From Methylobacterium sp. J-068 (GTDB lineage Bacteria; Pseudomonadota; Alphaproteobacteria; Rhizobiales; Beijerinckiaceae), in contig NZ_JAKSXY010000125.1 in NCBI RefSeq assembly GCF_022829445.1, forward strand, positions 186,001 through 250,000: a stretch of 64,000 nt of DNA, read 5' to 3'. The notes beneath the pieces were generated by a model. It did not search any database. It was given only the letters and a program-made list of their open reading frames with translations, and was not told the origin of the DNA. The translations under genes were made by a program, and so were the position numbers. Every line of letters starts with the position of its first letter. The stretch's first letter is position 1. Positions 49,058-58,026 of this stretch are shown here, piece by piece.

Positions 49058-49699
49058 ATGCCCGAATTCACCCTCTGGGACATCGTCCGCAACCTGCTGC
49101 TCGCCGCGCGCTGGACCGTGGCGCTCTCGTTCATCGCCTTCCTGGGCGGGACGGTGTTCGGCCTGCTGCTGCTGCTCATGCGCCTGTCGGGCCGGCGCGT
49201 CCTCGAGCGCCTCGTCGGTATCTACGTGCAGCTCTTCCAGGGCACGCCGCTGCTAATGCAGCTCTTCCTGCTGTATTTCGGGCTCGCGGTCATGGGTGTG
49301 AACACCTCGGCTTGGCTCGCGGCCTGCGTCGCCCTCACGCTCTACGCCTCGGCCTACCTCACGGAGATCTGGCGCGGCGCGGTCGCGGCGATCCCGCGCG
49401 GGCAGTGGGAGGCCTCGGCCAGCCTCGCGCTCAGCTTCGGCCAGCAGTTTCGCCACATCATCCTGCCCCAGGCCCTGCGGATCGCGGTGGCGCCGACGGT
49501 CGGTTTCCTGGTCCAGGTGGTGAAGGGCACGGCCCTCGCCTCGGTGATCGGCTTCGTCGAGCTGACAAAGGCCGGCGGCATGATCGCCAACGTCACCTAC
49601 GAGCCGATGCTGACCTATGCCTGCGTGGCGGCGATGTACTTCGTCCTGTGCTTTCCCATCAGCCTCTACGCCCGCGCCCTAGAGAGGAAACTCGCATGA
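49058..49699 (+). CDS. Polar amino acid ABC transporter permease 2
   Basis: The 213-residue HisMQ-type permease has LLLAARWTVALSFIAFLGGT, the conserved YVQLFQGTPLLMQLFLLYFG and coupling loop ASLALSFGQQFRHIILPQAL. An AGGAG-like ribosome binding site occurs in the nine-base gap. The stop overlaps the ATPase start (ATGA), so stoichiometry is coupled. Confidence 0.93.
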   Translation: MPEFTLWDIVRNLLLAARWTVALSFIAFLGGTVFGLLLLLMRLSGRRVLERLVGIYVQLFQGTPLLMQLFLLYFGLAVMGVNTSAWLAACVALTLYASAYLTEIWRGAVAAIPRGQWEASASLALSFGQQFRHIILPQALRIAVAPTVGFLVQVVKGTALASVIGFVELTKAGGMIANVTYEPMLTYACVAAMYFVLCFPISLYARALERKLA

Positions 49700-50496
49700 T
49701 CGCCGTCCCCGAGAGCGTGGCCAAGGGCGGCCCGTCCGCCGAGCCGCACACCCAGGTCGGGGCGCCGATCCTGCGTATCACGGCCTTACGCAAATCCTAC
49801 GGCACGCACGAGGTCCTGCGCGGCATCGACCTCGACGTCATGCGCGGCGAGGTGCTGGCGATCATCGGCAAGAGCGGCTCGGGCAAGAGCACGCTGCTTC
49901 GCTGCATCAACGGCCTGGAGGTCTTCCAGCACGGGTCGCTGATCGTCGACGGCAAGCACCTGCTCTACGACAACCCCAAGGCCATGCGCGACCTGCGCCA
50001 GGGCGTCGGCATGATCTTCCAGAACTTCAACCTGTTCCCCCACCTCTCGGTGGGGCGCAACGTCATGCTCGCCCCGCACCTCGTGAAGAAGCGGCCGGGG
50101 GCGGAGAACGACGCCCGCGCCCGCCAGCTCCTCGCCCGCGTCGGCCTCGCGGAGAAGTTCGACGCGATGCCGGACAAGCTCTCGGGGGGCCAGCAGCAAC
50201 GCGTCGCCATCGCCCGCGCGCTCGCGATGGACCCGGCCATCATGCTCTGCGACGAGATCACCAGCGCCCTCGACCCCGAACTCGTCGGCGAGGTGCTGCG
50301 GGTGGTCGAATCCCTCGCCGACGAGGGCATGACCCTGCTGATGGTGACCCACGAGATGAGCTTCGCCCGCAAGGTCGCCGACCGGGTCATCTTCATGCAC
50401 CAGGGGCTCGTCCACGAGATCGGCCCGCCGGCGGAGCTGTTCGGCGCGCCGAGGACGCCGGAACTGCGCCAGTTCCTGTCCTCGCTGCACGACTGA
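49696..50496 (+). CDS. Polar amino acid ABC transporter ATPase
   Basis: The 266-residue ATPase has Walker A GKSGSGKST, Q-loop GMIFQNFNLFPHLSV, signature DKLSGGQQQRVAIARAL, Walker B IMLCDEITSALDPELVGEVL and the H-loop MVTHEMSFARKVADRV, the pattern of GlnQ/HisP-type subunits. It completes the four-gene amino-acid transporter; its ATG lies in the previous stop. Confidence 0.94.
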   Translation: MIAVPESVAKGGPSAEPHTQVGAPILRITALRKSYGTHEVLRGIDLDVMRGEVLAIIGKSGSGKSTLLRCINGLEVFQHGSLIVDGKHLLYDNPKAMRDLRQGVGMIFQNFNLFPHLSVGRNVMLAPHLVKKRPGAENDARARQLLARVGLAEKFDAMPDKLSGGQQQRVAIARALAMDPAIMLCDEITSALDPELVGEVLRVVESLADEGMTLLMVTHEMSFARKVADRVIFMHQGLVHEIGPPAELFGAPRTPELRQFLSSLHD

Positions 50497-50575
50497 GCCG
50501 CCGGGCGGGCGCTGGACATCGGGCGCGTCCTGCGGTCTCTCGGAGGCGGAACCGCAGGCCACCGGGAGACACGCC

Positions 50576-51994
50576 ATGTGGACGACGCTCAAGGGAACAT
50601 GGATCGCCCTCTGCATCCTGGCGCCCGTTCCGGCCCTGGCGCAATCGGCGACCAACCTGACCGCCCTGAGCGGCCTCGCCCCCGTGAGCGCCCTCGCCGC
50701 CAGCCCCGAGGGCCGGGCCGCCCTTGAGGCGAACCTGCGGGTGACCGGCGACATCCAGGCCGCACGCGCGCGTCAGCCGCTCCTGCTGCCCGAGGCCGAG
50801 CAGCGCCAACTCGCGCTCCGCGACGCCTTCATCACCGACGGGAATGCCACGGAACTCGCCGACGGCCTGGGCAGCAGGCTCGGCGGACTCTACCAGGCGC
50901 GCGCCCGATACACCGACCGCGAGAAGTTCACGAACGTCGCCCAGTCGGTGGCGGACCTGATCGGTTACACCAACAACGTCGCCAAATCGGATTCGAACGC
51001 CGGCAAGTACTTCTTTGCCAACGGTACCACGAACGGCAAGGTCCCGGTCTCCGAGGCGGCCCGGGCCATCCTGGCGGCGCGCGGGGGCACGCTCGACGTG
51101 TTCGGCAGGGCCTATGGACGACCGGCCGGCAGCCAGGGCTCCGACGCCTACGGGAATGCCCGCCCGTTCCAGACCCTTCCCACGCTGCTCGCTTATCGGG
51201 GCGAGGACTATTTCGGCCAGCCCTCGCATAGCCTGGACTGGCTGCGGGGACCGAGCCAGAACCTGACCGACAGCCCATCCTATCCGAGCGGCCACACGAC
51301 CTACGGCTACACCGAGGCGGTGGTCCTCGCGATCCTGGTGCCGGAGCGTTACCAGCAGATGATCGGCCGCGCCGCCGAGTACGGCAACAACCGCATCCTG
51401 GTCGGCGCGCACTACGCCATGGACGTGCTGGGCGGACGCGCGACGGCGCTGCACGCGGTCGCGCACCTGCTCGCCAACGACCCGGCCTATGTGGGCCAGA
51501 TCCGCCGGAACCCCGCGGTGACCAACGAGATGAGCACGGCCACCAACGAGGCCGTGGCCGTCACGGATTACCGGGCGGCGCTCGAAGCCGCCCGCGCCGA
51601 TCTGACCGCGTTCCTCCGCGACGGGTGCGGCGAGCCGGTCGCCGCCTGCGCCACCACGGATACGGGACGCTTCCGCGATGCCGCCGCCAACGCCGCCCTG
51701 TACGAGGCGACGCAGACCTACGGTCTGCCCGTCGTGCATGCGGGGCGTGCGGGCACGCGCGAGGATGTCGGCCGGGTCGCCCCGGAAGCCGGACACCTCC
51801 TCACGGCCGCGTTCCCGTCGCTGAGCCTGGAGGAGGCGAACGCGATCCTGACGGAGACGCAAGGGCCCGGCGGCGGTTTCCTCGACGACGGCTCGGCCTT
51901 CGGCCTGTACGCGCGCCTCGACCTCTACGCGGCCGCCGGGAAAGCCGCGGCGCTGGCGTCCCGGAAACAGGGAACACCGCGCGCCGCGCGCTGA
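50576..51994 (+). CDS. Secreted PAP2-family acid phosphatase with long C-terminal extension
   Basis: The 472-residue precursor has a signal peptide (ending VPALAQS). The PAP2 core is visible as YPSGHTTYGYTEAV around 236-249 (catalytic-site His in PSGHT) and NNRILVGAHYAMDVLGGR around 269-286, which contains the second phosphatase motif. Class A acid phosphatases are usually about 250 residues; here an N-terminal helical part and about 170 residues after the core, including DDGSAFGLYARLDLYAAAGK, are of unknown role. It should act in the periplasm. It is 80 bases downstream of the transporter. Confidence 0.87.
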   Translation: MWTTLKGTWIALCILAPVPALAQSATNLTALSGLAPVSALAASPEGRAALEANLRVTGDIQAARARQPLLLPEAEQRQLALRDAFITDGNATELADGLGSRLGGLYQARARYTDREKFTNVAQSVADLIGYTNNVAKSDSNAGKYFFANGTTNGKVPVSEAARAILAARGGTLDVFGRAYGRPAGSQGSDAYGNARPFQTLPTLLAYRGEDYFGQPSHSLDWLRGPSQNLTDSPSYPSGHTTYGYTEAVVLAILVPERYQQMIGRAAEYGNNRILVGAHYAMDVLGGRATALHAVAHLLANDPAYVGQIRRNPAVTNEMSTATNEAVAVTDYRAALEAARADLTAFLRDGCGEPVAACATTDTGRFRDAAANAALYEATQTYGLPVVHAGRAGTREDVGRVAPEAGHLLTAAFPSLSLEEANAILTETQGPGGGFLDDGSAFGLYARLDLYAAAGKAAALASRKQGTPRAAR

Positions 51995-52019
51995 ACGCGC
52001 CGTCGCGGCCGACGCCCCT

Positions 52020-53282
52020 TCAGGCCGCCGCCGCGAGGGCCTTCTGAAATTCGGCCTCCGGGAGGAGCGCGCCGCCCGTGGTCCAGACCACGTGCGTGCC
52101 CCGGTGCGTCTCGGGCAGGGCCGCCAGCGCCGGAGCCACGGCCGCGAAGGCGGAGGCCGCCGAGGGTTCGAGCCGGAGCCCGGCCCGCTCCCAGAGGTCG
52201 CGCACGCCTGTGAACAGGGCCGCGTCCTCCACCGTGACCACGGCCTCGATCAGCGCGCCGACCGTGCCGGCGACCAGCAGCGAGGCCTGGGAGACCGCGA
52301 GGCCATCGGCCGCCGTGCGATTGTCGAGGCCGATATCGTAGACGCTGACGGGACGTTCCAAGCCGGCCGCGAGTTGCACCAGCATGCAGGGCGCCGCCAC
52401 CGGTTCGACGAAGATGCAGCGCACGGCGTCGCCGAACAGCAGCTTCAGGCCCAGCGTCACGCCGCCGGGCGCGCCGCCGACTCCGCAGGGCAGGTAGACG
52501 TGGAGCGGACTCTCGGCATCGACCGTGACGTTCGCGCTCGCCAATTGGCGCTGGAGGTCGAAGGCCGCCGCCGCGTAGCCGAGGAAGAGGTCGACGGAAC
52601 TCTCGTCGTCGACGAAATGCGCGTCCGGCCGCCCCGCGAAGGCGTCGCGCGCCGAAGCGACGGCGCTGCCGTAATCGCCCGCATGCTCGACCACGCGGGC
52701 GCCGAGGTCGCGCAGGCGCTGCTTCTTCCAGGCCTTGGCGTCGTGGGACATGTGGACCTCGACCGCGAAGCCCAGTGCCCGCGCCATCACGCCGACGCTG
52801 AAGCCGAGATTGCCGGTGCTGCCCACCGCCACGGTGTAGGCACCGAACGCGGTCCGCATCACGGGCTCGGCGAGACGGGCATAGGACTCGCCGCCGCGCA
52901 GCCAGCCCGCGCGCAAAGCCAGGGTCTCGGCATAGACCAACACCTCGTAGACGCCGCCGCGCGCCTTGATGCAGCCCGTCACCGGCAGGTCGTGGTCGGC
53001 CTTCACCCAAATCGCCGCGCCCGCGATACCGGCGACATGCGCGGACACATCCGCGCGCAGCGCCAGCAGGTCCGAGTCGATCCGTCCGGTCTCCAGGTCC
53101 GGGAACAGCCGGGCCAGCAGGGGATCGAAGCGGCGCCAGCGCGCCTCGGCCGCCGCGACCTCCGCAAGCCCGTAGGCCAGACCCGGCAGGATCTCGGCCG
53201 CCGGGCGGCGATGCGGGTTGCGCCAGACCGTCGGCCGGCCCGCGCGGACGGCGTCGGGAATCCCGTTCGGGGTGTCGGGCAT
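52020..53282 (-). CDS. dsdA: D-serine ammonia-lyase (dehydratase)
   Basis: The 420-residue fold-type II PLP enzyme deaminates D-serine to pyruvate. The PLP Lys is K106 in VTGCIKARGGVYEVL, the phosphate loop is VAVGSTGNLGFSVG, and the glycine-rich YLPCGVGGAPGGVTLGLKLL follows. The length is close to E. coli DsdA (about 440). Start MPDTPNGIPD is the only good candidate. It stands alone between convergent PAP2 and divergent flavoprotein genes; no dsdC regulator or dsdX permease is beside it. Confidence 0.9.
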   Translation of the reverse strand: MPDTPNGIPDAVRAGRPTVWRNPHRRPAAEILPGLAYGLAEVAAAEARWRRFDPLLARLFPDLETGRIDSDLLALRADVSAHVAGIAGAAIWVKADHDLPVTGCIKARGGVYEVLVYAETLALRAGWLRGGESYARLAEPVMRTAFGAYTVAVGSTGNLGFSVGVMARALGFAVEVHMSHDAKAWKKQRLRDLGARVVEHAGDYGSAVASARDAFAGRPDAHFVDDESSVDLFLGYAAAAFDLQRQLASANVTVDAESPLHVYLPCGVGGAPGGVTLGLKLLFGDAVRCIFVEPVAAPCMLVQLAAGLERPVSVYDIGLDNRTAADGLAVSQASLLVAGTVGALIEAVVTVEDAALFTGVRDLWERAGLRLEPSAASAFAAVAPALAALPETHRGTHVVWTTGGALLPEAEFQKALAAAA

Positions 53283-53565
53283 GCGAGTGGGTTCCTTCCG
53301 GTCGGAACGGCGAGCGGTGGGGTCCGGCGCGCACCCGGCGAGCCTTCAAGCGCCGCGCGGGCGGTCGAGATCCGGCATATCGGAGACCCCGATCTCGCGG
53401 AAGTCGCCGCGAGCGCCGACCACGCGACGGCAGTCCGGACCCAAGACGGAGAGGGCTGACATCGGATGGACGTTGAAAGGCGCGCGCTTTCCTTCCGACA
53501 CCCGGCACGACATGGTCGGCCCATCGGCGGGCCCGCGCCACGCCTCGATCGAGGAGCCCTGACCT

Positions 53566-54990
53566 ATGTCGGACGCCATGTCGGAACGCGACGGCCTCGC
53601 CCCCTTTCGGGACCTGCTGGGTGAGAGCGGGGTGCTCACGAGCCCCGACATGACCGAACGCTACACCCGCGATCACCGCGATCTGATGCTGGGCGAGACG
53701 CCGGCGGTGCTGCGCCCGCGCGGCGTGGACGAGGTTCAGGCCCTGGTCGGGCTCGCCCGAGAGGGGCGCTTCGGCCTCGTGCCCCAGGGCGGCAACACCG
53801 GTTACGTCGGCGGTGCGACGCCGGAGCCCGGCCGGCGCCAACTCGTCGTCAGCCTGGAACGGATGACCCGCATCCGCGCGGTCGATCCCCTGAACTTCAC
53901 CCTCGCCTGCGATGCCGGCACGATCCTCAGCGACGCCCAGAAAGCCGCGGAAGCCGCGGGGCTGTTCCTCCCCCTCAGCCTGGGCTCGGAGGGAAGCTGC
54001 CGGCTCGGCGGCAATCTCGGCACCAATGCGGGTGGCCTGCAGGTGCTCCGCTACGGCATGGCCCGCGACCTCGTGCTCGGCCTCGAAGTGGTGCTGCCGG
54101 ACGGCACGCTGTTCTCCGACATGCGGACCCTGCGCAAGAACAACATCGGCTACGACCTGAAGCAGCTCTTCATCGGCGCCGAGGGCACGCTGGGCATTAT
54201 CACCGGCGTGGTGCTCAAGCTCTGGCCCGCCCAGACGCAGCGCGCCACCGCCTGGCTCGAACTCGGCGCGGAGGCGCCCATCCCCGAGATGGCCGCCACG
54301 GTCCGGCGTGAAACCTCCGACCTCGCCTCGACCTTCGAGCTGATCTCGGCCTCCTCGCTCGGCTTGGTGGCGGAGATGCGAGGTGGCGGAACCGGCCTGA
54401 ATTCCGGGCCGGGCGGGGCCGTGCTCCTCGAACTCACCGCCTCCTCCGAGCGCATTCCCCTCGACGACCTGCTGATGGGCTGCCTCGAACCATTGATGGA
54501 GAAGGGCTGGGTGACGGATGCGGTGCTCGCCCAGTCCGAGGCCCAGCGTCGGGCGATGTGGGCCGTGCGCGAGACCATTCCCGAGGGCGAGAAGCATGCG
54601 GGCGGCTCGGTCAAGCACGACATCGCCGTGCCGATCTCCCAGCTCACCGCCTTCCTGGCGGGGGGCGCGGCCCTGCTGGCCGAACGCCTGCCCGAGGTGC
54701 GCCTCTCCGTCTACGGTCATGTCGGCGACGGAAACCTGCACTACAACCTCGTCGTGCCCGAGGGCCGCGACCGACTGGAATTCACCCGCGCGATTGAGGC
54801 GGGCTTCGCCCACGACCTCTACGCCCTCGCGGCGGATCTCGGCGGGAGCTTCAGTGCCGAGTACGGCATCGGCCGATTCAAGCGCGACCTCCTCGTGCGC
54901 TATTCCGATCCGGCCCGTCTGACGCTGATCGGGACCCTGAAACGAAGCCTCGACCCGCAGGACGTGATGAACGCGGGTGCGATGCTGTGA
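53566..54990 (+). CDS. FAD-binding D-2-hydroxyacid dehydrogenase (GlcD/D2HGDH type)
   Basis: The 474-residue flavoprotein has a PCMH-type FAD domain (VPQGGNTGYVGGATPEPGRR, GSCRLGGNLGTNAGGLQVLR, FIGAEGTLGIITGVVLKLWP). Its C-terminal oxidase domain carries YGHVGDGNLHYNLV, the metal-binding motif, and SAEYGIGRFKRDLL. This arrangement is shared by D-2-hydroxyglutarate dehydrogenases, D-lactate dehydrogenases and glycolate oxidase GlcD. No GlcE/GlcF neighbours are present, so D-2-hydroxyglutarate or another D-2-hydroxyacid is more likely than glycolate. The 283-base upstream gap contains no clear gene. Confidence 0.9.
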   Translation: MSDAMSERDGLAPFRDLLGESGVLTSPDMTERYTRDHRDLMLGETPAVLRPRGVDEVQALVGLAREGRFGLVPQGGNTGYVGGATPEPGRRQLVVSLERMTRIRAVDPLNFTLACDAGTILSDAQKAAEAAGLFLPLSLGSEGSCRLGGNLGTNAGGLQVLRYGMARDLVLGLEVVLPDGTLFSDMRTLRKNNIGYDLKQLFIGAEGTLGIITGVVLKLWPAQTQRATAWLELGAEAPIPEMAATVRRETSDLASTFELISASSLGLVAEMRGGGTGLNSGPGGAVLLELTASSERIPLDDLLMGCLEPLMEKGWVTDAVLAQSEAQRRAMWAVRETIPEGEKHAGGSVKHDIAVPISQLTAFLAGGAALLAERLPEVRLSVYGHVGDGNLHYNLVVPEGRDRLEFTRAIEAGFAHDLYALAADLGGSFSAEYGIGRFKRDLLVRYSDPARLTLIGTLKRSLDPQDVMNAGAML

Positions 54991-55013
54991 TCCGCCACTC
55001 CGGCGGGATCGGC

Positions 55014-55994
55014 TCAGCGCGTCGCCGCCGCCGGGTGAGCGCCGAAGCGCGCCCTGTATTCGCCCGGACTGATGCCGACGTGCCGCCGGAAATGGTGGCG
55101 CAGCGTGTCGGCACTTCCGAAACCGACAGCGCCGGCGATCGCGTCGGTGGTGAGGCCGTCGGCGCCGAGGAGGCGCTTGGCCGCCTCGACGCGTTCCGCC
55201 ACCAGCCACGCGCCCGGAGGCGAGCCCGTCGCCTCCGTGAAGCGGCGCACGAAGGTGCGCAGGCTCATCCGGCACTCCGCCGCCATGCGCGCGAGGGTCC
55301 ATGCGGCGCCGAGATCGGACCGCAGGGCGTCGAGCAAGGGCGCGACGGCGGCGTTCGCGCGTGCCGGCACCGGGCGCTCGAGGAACTGCGCCTGACCGCC
55401 GGTCCGGTGCGCGGGCATGACGAGGCGTCGCGCCACCGCGTTCGCCGCGTCCGCTCCGAAATCCTGGCGCACGATCTCGATCATCAGGTCGATCCCGGCC
55501 GCACTGCCGGCTGAGGTGAGGAGGCGCCCCTGCGCGCGGTAGAGCGACGTTTCATCGACCGCGATGGCCGGGTAGCGCGCCCGCAGCGCCCCGGCATAGC
55601 GCCAGTGCGTCGTGGCCGTTCCGCCGTCCAAGAGCCCCGTCGCCGCCAGTACGAAGGCGCCCGAGCAGATCGAGGCCAGCCGCGCGCCCCGTTCGTGCGC
55701 CTGGACGAGGCGGCGGCACAGCGCGTCGGGAACGGGTTCGTCCGCGCCCTTCCAGCCCGGCACCACGACGAGGTCGGCGCGATCGATCAGGTCGATGCCG
55801 TGCTCGGGCACGACCCGGAATCCGCCATGGGCCCGGAGCGGACCCTCCTCGACCGCGCAACTCGCGAAGCGATACCAGTCCGCGCCCATCTCGGGGCGTG
55901 ACAGGCCGAAGATCTCGGCGACGATGCCGAACTCGAAGGTGCAGAGACCGTCGTAGAGCAGCGCGACGACGAGGGGCCCGCGTGGGTTTGGCAT
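55014..55994 (-). CDS. GlxA/FtrA-family regulator (DJ-1/PfpI plus AraC HTH)
   Basis: The 326-residue protein has an N-terminal DJ-1/PfpI domain (about 8-190) with VVALLYDGLCTFEFGIVAEI and the nucleophile-elbow position in LASICSGAFVLAATGLLDGG. A C-terminal AraC helix-turn-helix pair (about 225-320) follows with RMAAECRMSLRTFVRRFTEA and VGFGSADTLRHHFRRHVGIS. Such proteins activate adjacent genes. The divergent rhodanese gene, 86 bases away with a CCTTCATG/CATGAAGG inverted repeat, is the likely target. Confidence 0.92.
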   Translation of the reverse strand: MPNPRGPLVVALLYDGLCTFEFGIVAEIFGLSRPEMGADWYRFASCAVEEGPLRAHGGFRVVPEHGIDLIDRADLVVVPGWKGADEPVPDALCRRLVQAHERGARLASICSGAFVLAATGLLDGGTATTHWRYAGALRARYPAIAVDETSLYRAQGRLLTSAGSAAGIDLMIEIVRQDFGADAANAVARRLVMPAHRTGGQAQFLERPVPARANAAVAPLLDALRSDLGAAWTLARMAAECRMSLRTFVRRFTEATGSPPGAWLVAERVEAAKRLLGADGLTTDAIAGAVGFGSADTLRHHFRRHVGISPGEYRARFGAHPAAATR

Positions 55995-56012
55995 GATGTT
56001 CCCGTAGACTGT

Positions 56013-56058
56013 CCTTCATGCCAATTGCAAGGCTTCGCCGGCTCGGGTGACATGAAGG
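56013..56058. promoter_or_regulatory. Inverted repeat between the GlxA-type regulator and rhodanese genes
   Basis: CCTTCATG (56013-56020) and CATGAAGG (56051-56058) are perfect 8-bp arms 30 bases apart in the divergent promoter region. They may be paired half-sites for the AraC-type regulator; binding is inferred. Confidence 0.45.
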
Positions 56059-56080
56059 CGAGCCGTTCGGGGAAGCCGCC

Positions 56081-56497
56081 ATGTCCAGTGCCGTCACCGC
56101 CATTCCGCCCGCGCCGTCCGAGGTCGCCAGCGCGCACTTCGCCGCCGCGTTCGCGTTCGAGACCGATTGCTGGGACGTGCACGACGCCCTCTCCCGCGAG
56201 CAGGACTTCGTTCTGCTCGATGTGCGCGCTCCGGCCCTGTTCGCACGCGGTCACGTTCCGGGCGCCCTCGACCTCCCGCAGGGCAAGATCGTGCGCTCGG
56301 CCCTCGTGCGCTGGCCGGACGATACGGTGTTCGTCACTTACTGCGCGGGCCCCCATTGCAACGGGGCCGCCCGAGGCGCGCTTCGGCTGGCCGATCTCGG
56401 CCGACCGGTGAAGATCATGGCCGGGGGCATCACGGGCTGGATCGCGGAAGGCTTTGCCCTGGCGCGCGCCGACGTTCCGGCCGGGCGCGAATCCTAG
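56081..56497 (+). CDS. Rhodanese-like sulfurtransferase
   Basis: The 138-residue single-domain protein has the rhodanese pattern: FVLLDVRAPALFARGHVPGA, LPQGKIVRSALVRWPDDTVF and the active-site loop TYCAGPHCNGAARGALRLAD with the persulfide Cys, then IMAGGITGWIAEGFAL. It probably moves sulfane sulfur or detoxifies thiosulfate or cyanide. Pairing with a divergent FtrA/GlxA-type regulator is a recurring arrangement. Its last bases overlap the convergent kinase gene. Confidence 0.93.
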   Translation: MSSAVTAIPPAPSEVASAHFAAAFAFETDCWDVHDALSREQDFVLLDVRAPALFARGHVPGALDLPQGKIVRSALVRWPDDTVFVTYCAGPHCNGAARGALRLADLGRPVKIMAGGITGWIAEGFALARADVPAGRES

Positions 56498-57543
56498 CCC
56501 TGGAACGACAGCGTCGCGCGCGTGCCGGCCCGGCCATGGGCGTAGACCAGGGCCGAGCGCAGGTTCGTCGCCATCGCGCGGATGATGCGGGAGCCGAGCC
56601 CGGTGCCGCGCGGCTGGCCTTCGCCGGTCCAGCCGATGCCGTCGTCCTCCACGGTCAGGGTCAGGCCCTCGGTGCCTTCGCGCGCCACCGAGACCCGGAT
56701 CTCGCCAGGCACCTCCGGCGGGTAGGCGTACTTGTAGGCGTTGGTCACGAGTTCGGTGACGACCACGCCGACCGAGACCGCCTTGTCGGTGGCGAGCCGC
56801 ACGCGTGCCGCGTCGAGGCGGATGGCGTGGTCGCGGCCCGCCGCCTTCATCGCCGCCTGCAACTCCTCGACGAGGCTCGCCAGATAGGCGTCGAGATCCA
56901 CCGCCTCGACGTCGTCCGAGGTGTAGAGCCGGCGGTGGATGCCCGCGATGGCCGAGATCCGGGCCTGCATCTCCTGAAGGGCGGCCTTGGCGGCGGGGTC
57001 CTTCACGGCGTTCGTCTGCATGTGCGCGAGGGCCGCCACCAGGGCCAGCGAGTTGGCGACGCGGTGGTTGACCTCGCGCAGCATGATCTCGGCCCGGTCC
57101 CGCGCCTCGCGAACGGCCTGCTCGGCCCGCTCCTTGTCGCGCCGCATGGCCTCCTGGCGCAGGGCGATGTCGATCGCCTCGCCGAGCAGTTCGCGAAACT
57201 GGCCCTGAAGGTCCTTCCAGACGTAGTCGACGGCGCCCGCCTTCAGGGCGGCGACGGCGACGCGGCTGTCCTCCGAGCCCGTGACGTAGACCACCGGCGG
57301 CGCATCGGGCAGTGCCCGGATCGCCGGCAGGATGTCAAGCCCGGTCTGGCCGGGCATGTGATGGTCGAGCGCCACCACGTCGATGCCGCCGAGGCCCAGC
57401 CGGGCGAGCCCGGCATCGCCGTCCGCCGCGAGCTCCACGACGTAGCCCCGCGCCTGGAGCGCGCGCTGAACCAGCCGCCCCAGACCCGGGTCGTCATCGA
57501 CGTAGAGGATGCGACCGCGATCCTGGGGCGCGGGCTCGCTCAT
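56494..57543 (-). CDS. Receiver-HisKA_2/HWE histidine kinase hybrid
   Basis: The 349-residue cytoplasmic protein has an N-terminal receiver domain (about 11-125; phosphoacceptor D60 in VVALDHHMPGQTG, acidic pocket YVDDDPG). A HisKA_2/HWE-type dimerisation helix follows with H160 in IMLREVNHRVANSLALVAAL, then an ATPase domain with VVVTELVTNAYKYAYP and VEDDGIGWTG. There is no sensor or membrane domain, so input should come through phosphorylation of D60. The gene lies 30 bases after the single-domain receiver gene, and the three genes appear to form one phosphorelay. Confidence 0.92.
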   Translation of the reverse strand: MSEPAPQDRGRILYVDDDPGLGRLVQRALQARGYVVELAADGDAGLARLGLGGIDVVALDHHMPGQTGLDILPAIRALPDAPPVVYVTGSEDSRVAVAALKAGAVDYVWKDLQGQFRELLGEAIDIALRQEAMRRDKERAEQAVREARDRAEIMLREVNHRVANSLALVAALAHMQTNAVKDPAAKAALQEMQARISAIAGIHRRLYTSDDVEAVDLDAYLASLVEELQAAMKAAGRDHAIRLDAARVRLATDKAVSVGVVVTELVTNAYKYAYPPEVPGEIRVSVAREGTEGLTLTVEDDGIGWTGEGQPRGTGLGSRIIRAMATNLRSALVYAHGRAGTRATLSFQG

Positions 57544-57573
57544 GGGCTTGAGGATCTCATGGGGCTGAGGGTC

Positions 57574-58026
57574 TCATGGGTTTTCGGGCACCTGCATCAC
57601 CGAGAAGAACAGGCCGAGCTGCCGGATGGCGTTGGCGAATCCGTCGTAGTTCACCGGCTTGGTGATGTAGACGTTGGCGCCGAGATCGTAGCAGCGCTGG
57701 ATCTCGCGCTGGTCGTCGGTGGTGGTGAGGACGACCACGGGCGAGCGCTTGGTGTGCGGGTTCGCCTTGACCTTTTCCAGGATGTCGATGCCCGTCATGT
57801 CCGGCAGGTTGAGGTCGAGCAGGATCAGGAGGTGGCGCTTCGCGCTGGCCTCGCCGCTTCCGTCCGTCCCGAGCAAGTAGTCGAGCGCCGTGGTCCCGTC
57901 CCGGAAGGGCAGGATCGTGTTGTTCACCCCGGCGCGACGGATGTTGCGCTCGATCAGGCGGGCATGGCCCTCATCGTCCTCGATCATGACGATTTCGACG
58001 GCGTTCACGCTGGGCCTCGGCCTCAT
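57574..58026 (-). CDS. Single-domain response regulator (Rcp1-like)
   Basis: The 150-residue receiver-only protein has the acidic pocket MIEDDEGHARLIERNI, phosphoacceptor D71 in LILLDLNLPDMTGIDIL, Thr in VVLTTTDDQRE, and the Lys of YITKPVNYDGFA. The Rcp1 branch usually serves bacteriophytochrome or PAS-type kinases. Its start overlaps the upstream MHYT kinase stop by four bases, so it is the direct partner of that kinase and may pass phosphate to the REC-HWE protein. Confidence 0.94.
   Translation of the reverse strand: MRPRPSVNAVEIVMIEDDEGHARLIERNIRRAGVNNTILPFRDGTTALDYLLGTDGSGEASAKRHLLILLDLNLPDMTGIDILEKVKANPHTKRSPVVVLTTTDDQREIQRCYDLGANVYITKPVNYDGFANAIRQLGLFFSVMQVPENP

Noticed and set aside
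53346..53462. 38-codon minus-strand frame (MSALSVLGPDCRRV...) between dsdA and the flavoprotein gene
   Set aside because: GC3 looks coding but there is no ribosome binding site or recognisable family; evidence too weak to list as a gene.
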